A stretch of 21,375 nt of DNA from Bacillota bacterium (GTDB taxonomy: Bacteria > Bacillota > Clostridia > Acetivibrionales > DTU013): the NCBI GenBank assembly GCA_023435925.1, contig JAEZLF010000148.1, positions 1 through 21,375 of the forward strand, in the 5' to 3' direction. The translations under genes were made by a program, and so were the position numbers. The notes under the pieces are model-generated. The model had not been told where the DNA came from. It searched no databases and worked only from the letters and a program-made list of their open reading frames with translations. Shown here piece after piece: positions 7,604 to 16,099 of this stretch (its first letter is position 1; each line of letters begins with the position of its first letter).

Positions 7604-8869
7604 ATGAACAAAAAGGTGATCATTGGCGGTGTTATTGCAATATTAATAATAGGCCTGGCAGCTGCAGGCATTTATAAGGCTACAAGTACGTCCGGCGGCA
7701 ATGTATTTTCGGTGAAAGCTGCCAGAATTGAGAAGGGTGAAATATCATCCTATATCTCATCCGATGGGGTGATTGAGGAAGCGGAAAAGATTGAAGTATT
7801 TTTTGATACACCGCTTAAAGTAAAAAAACTGCTGGTAGAGGAAGGTCAGAAGGTTACGAAGGGACAACAGCTATTTGAGCTGGACCTGTCAGCACTGGAT
7901 TCGCAGCTTCAAACGCTTAAATTGAATAGAAACACACAACAGACATCGCTGAATTCCAAGGCATTGGATGCGGAAGTTGAGAGGGCCTCCAATAACCTGA
8001 AGGCGGCTGAACGTAATTACAATGACAGTAAAAAAACTTACGAAGATAACAAGGCTCTTTACCAGGCAAATGCCATTTCCAAAAGTGAGCTGGATATGTC
8101 GGAGAAGGCTTTTATAGAAGCCGAATCAGGCATGAGTGGTTTGAAAAATGCAAGGATCGCGTATAATACGGCTGTTGAAAGCAGGAATAATTCTAAAAAG
8201 ACTGCACAAGACAGTATCAAGTCCATCGATATTCAGATAACGGATTTGGAGAAAAAAATCAATACTATAAAGGAAGATTGCAATAGCCCCGCAAATGGAG
8301 TGATAGCAAGCCTGGGGGTTCAGGAAGGTGGATTTACAGGAACCATGCAGGCTGCCTACAGGATTATTAATCCGGATAACCTTCAAATCCGAGCAAAAGT
8401 AAAGGAATTCGATATCAAAAATGTTGAGGTCGGACAAGAGGCTAGAATTACCGGAGAGGCTATTGATGAGAGCATTGAGATTACCGGCAGCGTAAAAAGC
8501 ATTTCACCGGTTGCCGTGACTTCAATGACTTCGGCAGGGAATGAGACATTTGTTGAGATTCTGGTGGACGTCAGCGGATCGGGCGATGTATTGAAACCGG
8601 GTTTTAATGTGACCTGTGAAATATCAACATTGAATAAAACAGATGTGCTTTTGGCCCCAATGGAAGCCATTACTCCTGATCTAGATGATAATAATATGGT
8701 TTTTGTTATTAATGAGAGTGCTAAAACCATGAATGAACGAAAAGTAACGGTTGGTATGAATTCCGATATGATGGTTGAAATACTGGAGGGACTCCAGGAG
8801 GGAGACCTGGTTGTGTTGAATCCAAAGGCTACTTATAGAGATGGCGCGCGGGTCAAGGTAACAAAATAA
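7604..8869 (+). CDS. HlyD/MacA-family adaptor subunit of an efflux complex
   Basis: Membrane fusion (adaptor) proteins link the ABC permease to extracytoplasmic partners. The 421-residue protein has an N-terminal signal-anchor helix at about residues 4-24 (positively charged MNKK, then Ile/Gly/Ala-rich). A half lipoyl motif follows (LLVEEGQKVTKGQQLFELD near 80-98), then a long charged and Gln/Asn-rich coiled-coil hairpin (about 100-220). The second lipoyl half (SPANGVIASLGVQEGG) and beta-barrel segments through VLNPKATYRDGARVKV complete it. ATG 7604 was chosen because GGAGG at 7593-7597 is ideally spaced; an in-frame TTG at 7589 precedes that site. In a Gram-positive cell it would project outward from the membrane. 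Downstream lies palindromic element copy B. Confidence 0.9.
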   Translation: MNKKVIIGGVIAILIIGLAAAGIYKATSTSGGNVFSVKAARIEKGEISSYISSDGVIEEAEKIEVFFDTPLKVKKLLVEEGQKVTKGQQLFELDLSALDSQLQTLKLNRNTQQTSLNSKALDAEVERASNNLKAAERNYNDSKKTYEDNKALYQANAISKSELDMSEKAFIEAESGMSGLKNARIAYNTAVESRNNSKKTAQDSIKSIDIQITDLEKKINTIKEDCNSPANGVIASLGVQEGGFTGTMQAAYRIINPDNLQIRAKVKEFDIKNVEVGQEARITGEAIDESIEITGSVKSISPVAVTSMTSAGNETFVEILVDVSGSGDVLKPGFNVTCEISTLNKTDVLLAPMEAITPDLDDNNMVFVINESAKTMNERKVTVGMNSDMMVEILEGLQEGDLVVLNPKATYRDGARVKVTK

Positions 8870-8880
8870 CGGGGCGGAGA

Positions 8881-8987
8881 GTGGTGCGATACACACAAAA
8901 CGCGTACGGAAGGTGCTGCAGCGCCTGCAGCGTATTTTGCGTAGCAAAAACCCGGTTTGGTGCACAATTCTCGCAAGCGTTCATTGA
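8881..8987 (+). repeat. Dispersed palindromic element, copy B
   Basis: This is the longer copy of the element at 2530-2610, in the same orientation. GCGATACACACAAAACGC is at 8886-8903, GGTGC-TGCA-GCGCC at 8912-8925, and the right end with ACAATTC, GCAAGCG and TCATTGA is at 8964-8987. It carries an additional segment of about 26 nt that contains its own perfect hairpin, TTTTGC-GTA-GCAAAA (8935-8949). The hexamer CTGCAG occurs twice, nine bases apart. It fills most of the gap between the adaptor and permease genes. Short open frames across it on the minus strand are judged non-coding. Confidence 0.8.
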
Positions 8988-9053
8988 ATGTTTAGCAGGC
9001 GGCGGGCATATAAGTTTACGTGATATAGGGTAGAAAGAATAGAGGATGATCAG

Positions 9054-10268
9054 ATGAACTTTTCCGAAAGCTTCAAACAGGCTCTTGACAGCCTTAAAGC
9101 AAATAAGCTGAGATCGATTCTGACAATGCTTGGTATCGTCATGGGTGTATTCTCGGTAATTACCATCATGGCATTGGGAAGTGCGGCTGAAGCTTATATG
9201 AACAGCCAGTTTGAAAAAATAGGTGCAAATACAATAACCATCGCATATAAAAACATGAGTGTTGACAAAAAGGACTGGCTGCGTATGGAAGACATGGAGA
9301 CGACGAAAAAGATTGCACCGGAAATCAAGAACATTGCCACATATCAGCAAAAGGGCGGAACACTGCGTATTGGTAGCGAAACCAAGGATGCGATTATCAT
9401 TGCTGTCTCTTCCCAGTATAAGTATTTTGATCTGATAGAAATGGCGGAAGGCAGATTTATTAATGAATTTGATATGACTTCAAGAAATAAAGCCATTATT
9501 GTGGATGAGTCATTTGCAAAGAAGTACTTTAAGAACAAAGAAAATGTAGTAGGGGAGAAAGTCACCCTCAAAACACCGTCAGGAACGACAATCACCTTAA
9601 AAATCATTGGTGTTAAGGCAAGCGGTGATGATTTGTTCGAAAGTATGTATAGCAGCGATATGATACCAGCCATTGTTTATATGCCGTTAACCACCATACA
9701 GTCCATTTATCCCAACAGCGAAAGGCTGGACAGTATTATGGTTTCGATGGTTGACAAGAGTAAGCTTCGGGATGTTGGGAAGAGGATCGTTAGAGGGTTG
9801 GAAGCACAGCATGGCAGTGAGGATGTCTATATGGCGCAGAATTCTGCCGATATGCAAAAGGCTTTTTCCGATGTGCTGGGAGTCATCTCTTCCGTTCTGC
9901 TTGTAATAGCTATTATTACGCTGATTGTTGGCGGTATAGGCATCATCAATATTCTTTTGGTGTCCGTTACGGAGAGAATCCGGGAGATTGGTATACGAAA
10001 GGCGTTGGGTGCTCAAAAGAAAGATATCATACTTCAGTTTATTACCGAGTCTATTATCATGACGGGAATAAGCGGAATTATGGGTATTATCCTTGGCGTT
10101 ATTGCCGGAGGCATCATTTCTTCACTGATCAAGATTCCTCCCGTTGTGGATCTTCAGGTAATCATTCTGGCCTTCCTGGGTTCAGTGGCATTAGGACTTA
10201 TATTTGGAGTTTATCCGGCGAAACGAGCAGCAGATCTGGATCCAATCGAGTCGCTAAGATACGAGTAA
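9054..10268 (+). CDS. MacB/FtsX-family ABC transporter permease
   Basis: This is the transmembrane subunit of the exporter whose ATPase is at 6027. The 404-residue protein has the MacB architecture. TM1 is at about residues 20-42 after an amphipathic start with the typical NKLRSILTMLGIVMGV. A large extracytoplasmic MacB_PCD domain (about 45-270) follows, then three C-terminal helices (about 275-305, 325-355 and 370-390). The cytoplasmic coupling motif RIREIGIRKALGA begins at about 308. It ends with the conserved DPIESLRYE. ATG 9054 follows AGAGGA at 9041-9046. It is separated from the adaptor by 184 nt occupied largely by palindromic element B, so transcription from the ATPase promoter would have to cross that structure. 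Confidence 0.93.
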   Translation: MNFSESFKQALDSLKANKLRSILTMLGIVMGVFSVITIMALGSAAEAYMNSQFEKIGANTITIAYKNMSVDKKDWLRMEDMETTKKIAPEIKNIATYQQKGGTLRIGSETKDAIIIAVSSQYKYFDLIEMAEGRFINEFDMTSRNKAIIVDESFAKKYFKNKENVVGEKVTLKTPSGTTITLKIIGVKASGDDLFESMYSSDMIPAIVYMPLTTIQSIYPNSERLDSIMVSMVDKSKLRDVGKRIVRGLEAQHGSEDVYMAQNSADMQKAFSDVLGVISSVLLVIAIITLIVGGIGIINILLVSVTERIREIGIRKALGAQKKDIILQFITESIIMTGISGIMGIILGVIAGGIISSLIKIPPVVDLQVIILAFLGSVALGLIFGVYPAKRAADLDPIESLRYE

Positions 10269-10406
10269 GTTAGAGGTTGGCATCTTATGCAGACACAGTA
10301 AAAATGGATATGCACCGTTTGTTTACCTCCTGCCATATAATACATGGATGAATTTGCTGATTAATTTGAAAGAGTAATTCACAGCAAGGCTTCAGGTGGT
10401 AGACAG

Positions 10407-11954
10407 GTGCGGATTAACCAAAACAGAACACCGCTTTTTGATGCGGTGAAAAAATATATCGAGGATGATGTGATACCCTTCCATGTTCCCGGGCACAAGC
10501 AGGGCAAAGGGTTGCGGGAGTTAGCGGAATACATAGGGGATACAGCTCTCCGAATGGATGTAAATGGCATGGAGGATTTGGATTATGCCAATAATCCCAC
10601 GGGTGTCATACTGGAAGCACAGAAGTTGATGGCTCATGCTTTCGGAGCTGATTATTCATACTTTCTCGTAAACGGCACCACATCCGGTGTCCAGACGATG
10701 ATTCTGAGCGCGTGTGAACCGGGAGACAGGATCATTATCCCGAGAAATGCGCATAAGTCTACCATTGGCGGCATTATACTAAGCGGTGCTATGCCGGTGT
10801 ATGTGCAGCCGGAGATCAATACGGAGCTTGGCATTGCAATGGGGGTATCCGTAGAAAGCATAAAAAAGGCGATCAAGCAGAACCCTCATGCAAGAGCAGT
10901 CTTTATCATCAATCCAACCTATTACGGAATGACATCGGATCTGAAGTCCATCGTAAGAGTAGCGCATATGCACGGTATGTCGGTTCTTGTCGATGAGGCG
11001 CATGGTGCGCATATGTCCTTTCATGATGATTTCCCGCTTACTGCGATGGAGGTTGGAGCCGACATGAGCGCTGCAAGTATTCACAAGACAGCGGGTTCAC
11101 TGACTCAGAGCTCAATCTTGCTTTCGCGGGGCAGCTTAATTTCGCAGGACAGAATTAAGCATTCCCTGGAACTGACCTTTACATCAAGTGCGTCCTATCT
11201 GTTAATGTGTTCATTGGATATCGCCAGAAAGCAGCTTGCGGTGAATGGCGCAGATTTGTTGGAGGAGACCCTTGGTCTGGCCAGGTGGGCGAGAAGTGAG
11301 ATCAATAAAATTGACGGACTGTATGCATTCGGACGCGAACTGGCGGGAATGGAAGGCTGTGCAGATTTTGATGAGACAAAGCTTGGTGTCAATATTAGAA
11401 AATTAGGCTATACAGGCTATGAGGCAGAGTCAGTGCTGAGAGAGAAGTTTAACATTCAGGTGGAAATGTCCGATTTATATAATATTCTGGCTGTCATAAC
11501 TCTGGGAGATAAAAGGGAGACTATTGAAGCACTGGTTCATGCTTTGAGGACACTGGCAGCGCAGGGCTGCAGTAAAGAACTGAGAAATACCACATCTATT
11601 CCGGACAGCCTGGAAATGATCGTTTCCCCACGCGTTGCTTTTTATAATGAGAAAAAAAGTGTACGTTTAGAGGATGCAGCCGGTGAGGTTGCGGGAGAAA
11701 TGGTAATGGCTTATCCGCCCGGAATTCCGGTGGTCTGTCTTGGTGAAAGGATCACGACAGATGTAATCGATTATATAAAGCTGCTGAAGGAGCAAAGGTG
11801 TCAGCTTCAAGGCACTTCTGACCCTAAGGCGGACTATATTCATGTGCTTGGAAGCAGGAAATCATATAATCAGAATAATTCCAGCGATAACCAGTCCGGC
11901 GCCGACCAACCTGATGAGAGTGATTTGTTCTCCAAGAAACAATGCAGCACATAA
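10407..11954 (+). CDS. Orn/Lys/Arg decarboxylase family PLP enzyme
   Basis: This fold-I PLP decarboxylase releases CO2 from arginine, lysine or ornithine to give agmatine, cadaverine or putrescine. The 515-residue protein starts with LFDAVKKY and the HVPGHKQGKG motif typical of the Firmicute SpeA-type branch. VDEAHGAH (about 196-203) and the PLP-lysine motif SIHKTAGSLTQ, with K227 as the Schiff-base residue, are intact. The C-terminal domain ends conventionally near YPPGIPVVCLGE and DYIHVLG. The last 30 or so residues, rich in Asn, Ser and Asp, are atypical and come from reading across the 3' end of the convergent EamA gene (93-bp overlap). It starts with GTG after AGGTGG at 10395-10400. Substrate specificity cannot be fixed from the sequence. 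Confidence 0.9.
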   Translation: MRINQNRTPLFDAVKKYIEDDVIPFHVPGHKQGKGLRELAEYIGDTALRMDVNGMEDLDYANNPTGVILEAQKLMAHAFGADYSYFLVNGTTSGVQTMILSACEPGDRIIIPRNAHKSTIGGIILSGAMPVYVQPEINTELGIAMGVSVESIKKAIKQNPHARAVFIINPTYYGMTSDLKSIVRVAHMHGMSVLVDEAHGAHMSFHDDFPLTAMEVGADMSAASIHKTAGSLTQSSILLSRGSLISQDRIKHSLELTFTSSASYLLMCSLDIARKQLAVNGADLLEETLGLARWARSEINKIDGLYAFGRELAGMEGCADFDETKLGVNIRKLGYTGYEAESVLREKFNIQVEMSDLYNILAVITLGDKRETIEALVHALRTLAAQGCSKELRNTTSIPDSLEMIVSPRVAFYNEKKSVRLEDAAGEVAGEMVMAYPPGIPVVCLGERITTDVIDYIKLLKEQRCQLQGTSDPKADYIHVLGSRKSYNQNNSSDNQSGADQPDESDLFSKKQCST

Positions 11955-12305
11955 CATGGTAATCAGCGGTGAGCTGGACATGATGATGGTGACAAGAGAT
12001 ACGTCACCTCTTTTTATTGCCGCATAATAGGCCAGGTCCCCAACCAATGTTGCCAGCAGTGCTTCGATTCCGATCAGCCACCAGGCGCTTGCAGGAATGC
12101 TGCTCACTTTTACAAAACTGCCGCTGAGTATTACCCAACCGGATACGACACTGGATGCAAATATGGTCCGTAGAACGAGGCCCGCTGCCGGATCAATGTT
12201 TTTTAATGCGAATTTTGCAAAAATTGGTGCGATACCCCAGCATATCATGCCGAAGAGCGCAAGAAATACCACCATGTTCCTGTTGCCTCCCAATTTTTTA
12301 GCCAT
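11862..12305 (-). CDS. EamA-domain small transporter (half-size DMT family)
   Basis: This is the only minus-strand gene in the window. The 147-residue product has one EamA (DUF6) domain with about five hydrophobic helices, starting with MVVFLALFGMICWGIAPIFAKFAL. It ends with the family pattern SSSPLITMLCAALFLGEQ and a final helix of Ile, Leu and Gly. Most EamA proteins have two such domains and about 300 residues. Single-domain versions act as dimers, and no second half is visible next to it. Read on the minus strand, AAGGA lies about six bases before the ATG at 12305. Its last 93 bases overlap the decarboxylase gene tail to tail, and it is divergent from the VanW gene. The substrate is unknown; metabolite or drug export is usual for the superfamily. 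Confidence 0.88.
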   Translation of the reverse strand: MAKKLGGNRNMVVFLALFGMICWGIAPIFAKFALKNIDPAAGLVLRTIFASSVVSGWVILSGSFVKVSSIPASAWWLIGIEALLATLVGDLAYYAAIKRGDVSLVTIIMSSSPLITMLCAALFLGEQITLIRLVGAGLVIAGIILII

Positions 12306-12410
12306 GTTATTTCCTTAACCTTTCACAGAGACAATATGAAGCAGGATTGTTTTTTATTACTGGAATTAATTTTACAGTGTATTTTAATGTCGAAGGCAGA
12401 TAATATCTGC

Positions 12411-13310
12411 ATGAATAAAAAAATATTTTTCTTACAAATTTTAATGATAATTGGAATACTTATAAGTACATCCGAAACGACAGCTGCCGTTCAGCCCCTT
12501 TCAGCTGTCGTCACAGAGAGTGTGATTCGGGAAGGCATAAGCATGGATATGGTTTCAGGCCCGACATCGGATATGCCTTGGAAAGCCGACAGGGAATTCA
12601 TAAAGGCCAGGCTGCGCAATGATACCAATGTGCTTTTGGGAGGGTATAAAACCGTGCTTCGAGATCCGCTCCCGGGTGAGGAATACAATGTCCACCTCGC
12701 TGCCAGCCTATTAGCAGGCATTGTCATTAAGCCCGGTGAGGTTTTTTCACAGAACTCGGCAATAGGCCCCTATACAGAGGAAAAGGGCTTTGAGAAAGGG
12801 CCGACATATATGGGTACGACACTTACCACGACAATAGGAGGCGGAGTTTGTAAAATCGCGTCCACGTTATACAATGTCGCCGTGCTTTCCAACCTGAAGA
12901 TCGTTGAACGTCATAATCACAGTATGCCGGTGCCCTATGTACCATACGGTCAGGATGCTACGGTGGCATATGGAATGAAGGATATCCGTTTTAAAAATGG
13001 TACCGGCTCTGATATCATGATTTGGGCGCAGGGTATCGATAATGTACTGTATATGGCTTTTTACGGCAGTCAGCCGGGGCCGGACGTTGAATGGACTCAT
13101 GAAGTGGTGGAGATCAGAAAAGCACCTGTTGTGTATAAAACCAATCCTCAGATTTGTCCCGGTGAGCAAAAGACGATATTGGAAGGTATGGATGGAGCAG
13201 TGGTGAAATCATGGATCACCATAAGCACCGGCAATCGTGTGGATACCAAATACATGGGCGTCAGTGACTATAAGCCAATGCCCTGGCTGGTGGAAACAGG
13301 CATAAACTGA
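12411..13310 (+). CDS. VanW-domain secreted or membrane-anchored protein
   Basis: This 299-residue product carries a VanW domain (about residues 95-210). The family landmarks are NVHLAASLLAGIVIKPGEVF, then FSQNSAIGPYTEEKGF, then TTTIGGGVCKIASTLYNVA and the RHNHS segment. VanW is found in some vancomycin-resistance clusters and in many clostridial wall-associated proteins, but its activity is not known. From ATG 12411 the N-terminus MNKKIFFLQILMIIGILIS is a convincing signal sequence or anchor. In-frame ATGs at 12336 and 12387 exist but would put polar residues before it. The ribosome binding site is weak at all three, so the start is uncertain. It is divergent from the EamA gene. No other van gene is present, so a resistance role should not be assumed. 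Confidence 0.88.
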   Translation: MNKKIFFLQILMIIGILISTSETTAAVQPLSAVVTESVIREGISMDMVSGPTSDMPWKADREFIKARLRNDTNVLLGGYKTVLRDPLPGEEYNVHLAASLLAGIVIKPGEVFSQNSAIGPYTEEKGFEKGPTYMGTTLTTTIGGGVCKIASTLYNVAVLSNLKIVERHNHSMPVPYVPYGQDATVAYGMKDIRFKNGTGSDIMIWAQGIDNVLYMAFYGSQPGPDVEWTHEVVEIRKAPVVYKTNPQICPGEQKTILEGMDGAVVKSWITISTGNRVDTKYMGVSDYKPMPWLVETGIN

Positions 13311-13360
13311 ACCGCATGGAATAGCATCATAGTATATGCTTTTCAGTGAGGTTGAGGATA

Positions 13361-14581
13361 GTGCATAAGGGTGGCAGAGCGTTTTACATTTATCTTGCAG
13401 GTCAGGGGATAACCAATTTTGGTGAAGCCATCCGGTTGATTGCCATAACAACGCTTATTTTCAAACTGACAGGCTCAGGCATTGCCGCGGCACTTGGCAT
13501 TGCACTATCAGCTATACCGAGTATCATTGCTTCATCCTTTGCCGGAGCTTTGGGCGATCAGACGGATGAGATACTGTTGCTTGTTGTGATTGATTTTATC
13601 CGGTTTCTGACTGTGCCATTGTTTCTTTTTGCGGAACATGTTTTGCAGGCCTACCTGCTGCTTGTTCTGCTTTCATTTTTGGATGTATTCTATGGACCTT
13701 CAAAAAGAAAGCTTCTGCTGGAAATGACCGGAAGAAAGGGAGCTCTGAAGGCTAACAGGTTATTATCCGGTGTTTCAGGGGCTGCATATATCATAGGACC
13801 GATGACAGCCGGGGTTGTGACGGATCAGTATGGATTTGCTCCTGCCATATTGATCGCGGGCATATGTTGTCTTATATCTTGCTTACTGACCTTTGCTGCA
13901 GGGATTGCATGGACAAAAGGGGAACGATTTGCTGACCGTTTATATAAAAGTAAAAAAATCATTCGCGTAATTCCCGGGTTTCACTTTTGGAGTGGGATGA
14001 GGTACAGTCTTTCATCAGAAAATGTGAGAGAATTACTGGTAATAGGTGCAATGATGGGTTTTTGCACGATTTCCGTGAATCTTGCGTTTTACCCCTATGC
14101 ATTTGATGTGCTCAAGGTGACTGCAAAAGGATGGAGTCTCATGATAACGGTTTATTACGGAACGAATTTTATTGCCATGCTATTAGTGAAGTATTTGGAG
14201 GGGTTTCTGAGGAAGATACAGAACCGCCTCTTTTATACCGGTTTGATGCTGGTTGCTATCGTTTGGATGTTTTATGCGTTTGTTTTGGACTATGAAAAAG
14301 TATTGGTTATGCAATTTATTGAAGGCACAATCATTTCCATATGCGGTATATTTCTGGCCGCAAGGCTTCAGGTGGTCACTGACAAGCAATTTATAGCAAG
14401 GGCGTCGGGTGCCGGTGATATTTTTTCAAATATGGGAAAGCTGGCTGGAATGAGCTGTACATTCCTATTGGTAAAATCCTTCTCATTTTGCGCAGTATTT
14501 ATTTTCAATAGTGTACTATTTTTTTTCTTTGCTTTTTGCAGCCTTATAATGAAAAAGTCAGGATGGGATGCATGGCCATAA
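13361..14581 (+). CDS. Major facilitator superfamily permease
   Basis: This is a polytopic membrane protein of about 406 residues with roughly 12 hydrophobic segments. It resembles the MFS_3 / macrolide-efflux-like branch: FYIYLAGQGITNFGEAIRLIA opens the first helix, and SSFAGALGDQTDE stands at the usual loop 2-3 motif A position. SKRKLLLEMTG and ANRLLSGVSGAAYIIGP are typical of helices 4-5 in this group. Start choice is open: GTG 13361, GTG 13346 and TTG 13352 are all in frame. I prefer 13361 because GTGAGG at 13346-13351 then serves as the ribosome binding site at reasonable spacing. It lies 50 nt after the VanW gene on the same strand. The substrate is unknown; drug export is the common role. 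Confidence 0.85.
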   Translation: MHKGGRAFYIYLAGQGITNFGEAIRLIAITTLIFKLTGSGIAAALGIALSAIPSIIASSFAGALGDQTDEILLLVVIDFIRFLTVPLFLFAEHVLQAYLLLVLLSFLDVFYGPSKRKLLLEMTGRKGALKANRLLSGVSGAAYIIGPMTAGVVTDQYGFAPAILIAGICCLISCLLTFAAGIAWTKGERFADRLYKSKKIIRVIPGFHFWSGMRYSLSSENVRELLVIGAMMGFCTISVNLAFYPYAFDVLKVTAKGWSLMITVYYGTNFIAMLLVKYLEGFLRKIQNRLFYTGLMLVAIVWMFYAFVLDYEKVLVMQFIEGTIISICGIFLAARLQVVTDKQFIARASGAGDIFSNMGKLAGMSCTFLLVKSFSFCAVFIFNSVLFFFFAFCSLIMKKSGWDAWP

Positions 14582-14622
14582 GTTTTTGATATTAGCGGCT
14601 GTTTATCTGTCTTAAAATGTGG

Positions 14623-14643
14623 CAATATCGCTTCCAGATATTG
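14623..14643. other. Perfect 7-bp inverted repeat in an AT-rich gap
   Basis: CAATATC (14623-14629) and GATATTG (14637-14643) flank a 7-nt spacer in the 175-nt gap between the MFS and yfmF-like genes. No T-tract follows, so it is a poor terminator. It may be an operator or chance. Confidence 0.3.
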
Positions 14644-14689
14644 AATATTATATCACTTATTTATTATACTATAGATATTGTTATAAAGA

Positions 14690-14719
14690 TTCAGAATAGT
14701 CGGCTCTTTTACGTATAGT
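14690..14719 (+). promoter_or_regulatory. Candidate sigma-A promoter for the yfmF-yfmH-lgt block
   Basis: TTCAGA (14690-14695) and TATAGT (14714-14719) are separated by 18 bp. They match the consensus at 4/6 and 5/6 and lie about 40 bp upstream of the ATG at 14757, in a very AT-rich gap. The gene to the left ends at 14581. This is inference from consensus only; other AT-rich hexamers nearby could serve. Confidence 0.35.
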
Positions 14720-14756
14720 AAATAATAGGACAAAGGCATTGGAAAGGAAGGTATGG

Positions 14757-16049
14757 ATGGAAAATTCATTAATAACCGAGCAAGCCTTAAAGATAGCCTC
14801 TTTTAATGGCATTGACATTTACAGGATCAGCACGGATAAGTTCAAAACAAGCAGCATCAATTTCTTTTTCCAGGATAATCTGACAAGGGAGACTGTGACA
14901 AAAAACGCACTACTCCCTGCGGTTATGAGACGCGGCTGTAAAGCATATCCCACATTCAAGGAGATTGCAATGCAGATGGAAAAGCTTTATGGCGCCAGCT
15001 TTGACTGCGGTGTTACTAAGAAAGGCGAGAGGCATATCATACAATTCTACACAGAGTTTTTGTCACAGAAGTACATACCTGATGGCACAGACTCATTTAC
15101 CACGGCATTTGATTTGATTTGCAGCATTATTTCAAAACCTGCTATCGATCATGGCAGCTTCAGACAAGATTTTTTGGAACAAGAGAAGGATAAACTAAAA
15201 ATGCTCATCGAGAGCAGAGTCAATGACAAAATGCAGTATAGTGTTGAACGGTGCCTGGAAGAAGTATGCAAGAATGAACCCTATGGTATTTACGATTATG
15301 GCTTTGTAGAGGATCTGAAGACCATCAGCGCAGAAGAGCTTGCGGAGCACTATAGGAAGGTTGTGGAAACCTATCCATTACAGATTTTTCTGACCGGAGA
15401 TATCAATGATGAACAAGTGAAGCTTGTAGAGGACCGTCTCGGGAAATGGAAGCGGGGAGATATCAAAGAACTCCAAAGCGGGTTTGCAAAAAAGCAGAAT
15501 GCCGGTTCCCGGTATGTTTCAGAGACAATGAATATAACACAAGGCAAGCTTTGTCTGGGGTTTCGCACCAATATTGCTCCAGATAGCAAGGACTATCAGA
15601 CGTTGATGGTATATAACGGAATTCTGGGCGGAGGTATTCATTCCAAGCTATTCCAGAATGTTAGGGAAAAAGCGAGCCTGGCCTACTATGCCTTCTCAAG
15701 ACTTGAAAAATTTAAAGGCCTGATGGTTATCAGCAGTGGAATTGAGTTCAAGAATAAGGACCAGGCGATGGAAATTATACTCAAGCAATTGGACGAAATA
15801 AAAAACGGAAATATTTCGGAGCAGGAGATGGAAGCTACATTAAAGACTATGAAAACAGGTATCAACTCCCTGAGAGACAGTCAGATGAATATCGTTGATT
15901 TCTACCTGAGCCAGACTGTCTCAGGTACGAATGATAATTTCGATGGGGTTATTGAAAAGCTGAACAAGGTGTCCATTAACGATGTCATCCGAGTCGCTTC
16001 TAATGTCTATCTCGATACCGTATATTTCCTTACTGCGCAGGAAATTTAA
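14757..16049 (+). CDS. yfmF: M16-family protein YfmF, EF-P 5-aminopentanol modification-associated
   Basis: This 430-residue protein has the fold pattern of M16 (insulinase/pitrilysin-like) peptidases. The N-terminal half aligns with the catalytic domain, and the second domain carries YNGILGGGIHSKLFQNVREKASLAYYA, which is diagnostic. The zinc motif HxxEH is missing: the expected position reads AVMRRGCKAYPTF. This subunit is therefore probably catalytically inactive, as in other YfmF proteins, and would pair with the active YfmH encoded next. The family name links the pair to 5-aminopentanol modification of elongation factor P in Bacillus; the mechanism is unclear. GGAAGG at 14746-14751 precedes ATG 14757. 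An upstream in-frame TTG at 14739 is less likely. The yfmH gene starts 50 nt downstream. Confidence 0.88.
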   Translation: MENSLITEQALKIASFNGIDIYRISTDKFKTSSINFFFQDNLTRETVTKNALLPAVMRRGCKAYPTFKEIAMQMEKLYGASFDCGVTKKGERHIIQFYTEFLSQKYIPDGTDSFTTAFDLICSIISKPAIDHGSFRQDFLEQEKDKLKMLIESRVNDKMQYSVERCLEEVCKNEPYGIYDYGFVEDLKTISAEELAEHYRKVVETYPLQIFLTGDINDEQVKLVEDRLGKWKRGDIKELQSGFAKKQNAGSRYVSETMNITQGKLCLGFRTNIAPDSKDYQTLMVYNGILGGGIHSKLFQNVREKASLAYYAFSRLEKFKGLMVISSGIEFKNKDQAMEIILKQLDEIKNGNISEQEMEATLKTMKTGINSLRDSQMNIVDFYLSQTVSGTNDNFDGVIEKLNKVSINDVIRVASNVYLDTVYFLTAQEI

Positions 16050-16099
16050 ACGGACAGTACAAGAAATGTTAACTTACTTAGAAAAGAGGAGTTGAATCA

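Noticed and set aside
10336..10341. Perfect TATAAT upstream of the decarboxylase gene
   Set aside because: No acceptable -35 at 16-18 bp and no extended -10 TG at the right position; a TTGTTT is only 11 bp away. A promoter may exist here but is not supported.
12411..13310. VanW gene as evidence of a vancomycin-resistance cluster
   Set aside because: No vanA/B/C ligase, vanX, vanH or vanRS lies nearby, and VanW-domain proteins are common in Clostridia without resistance.
13323..13343. AGCAT/ATGCT hairpin with TTTT after the VanW gene as a terminator
   Set aside because: The stem is only 5 bp and AT-rich, and the T run is short; likely chance.
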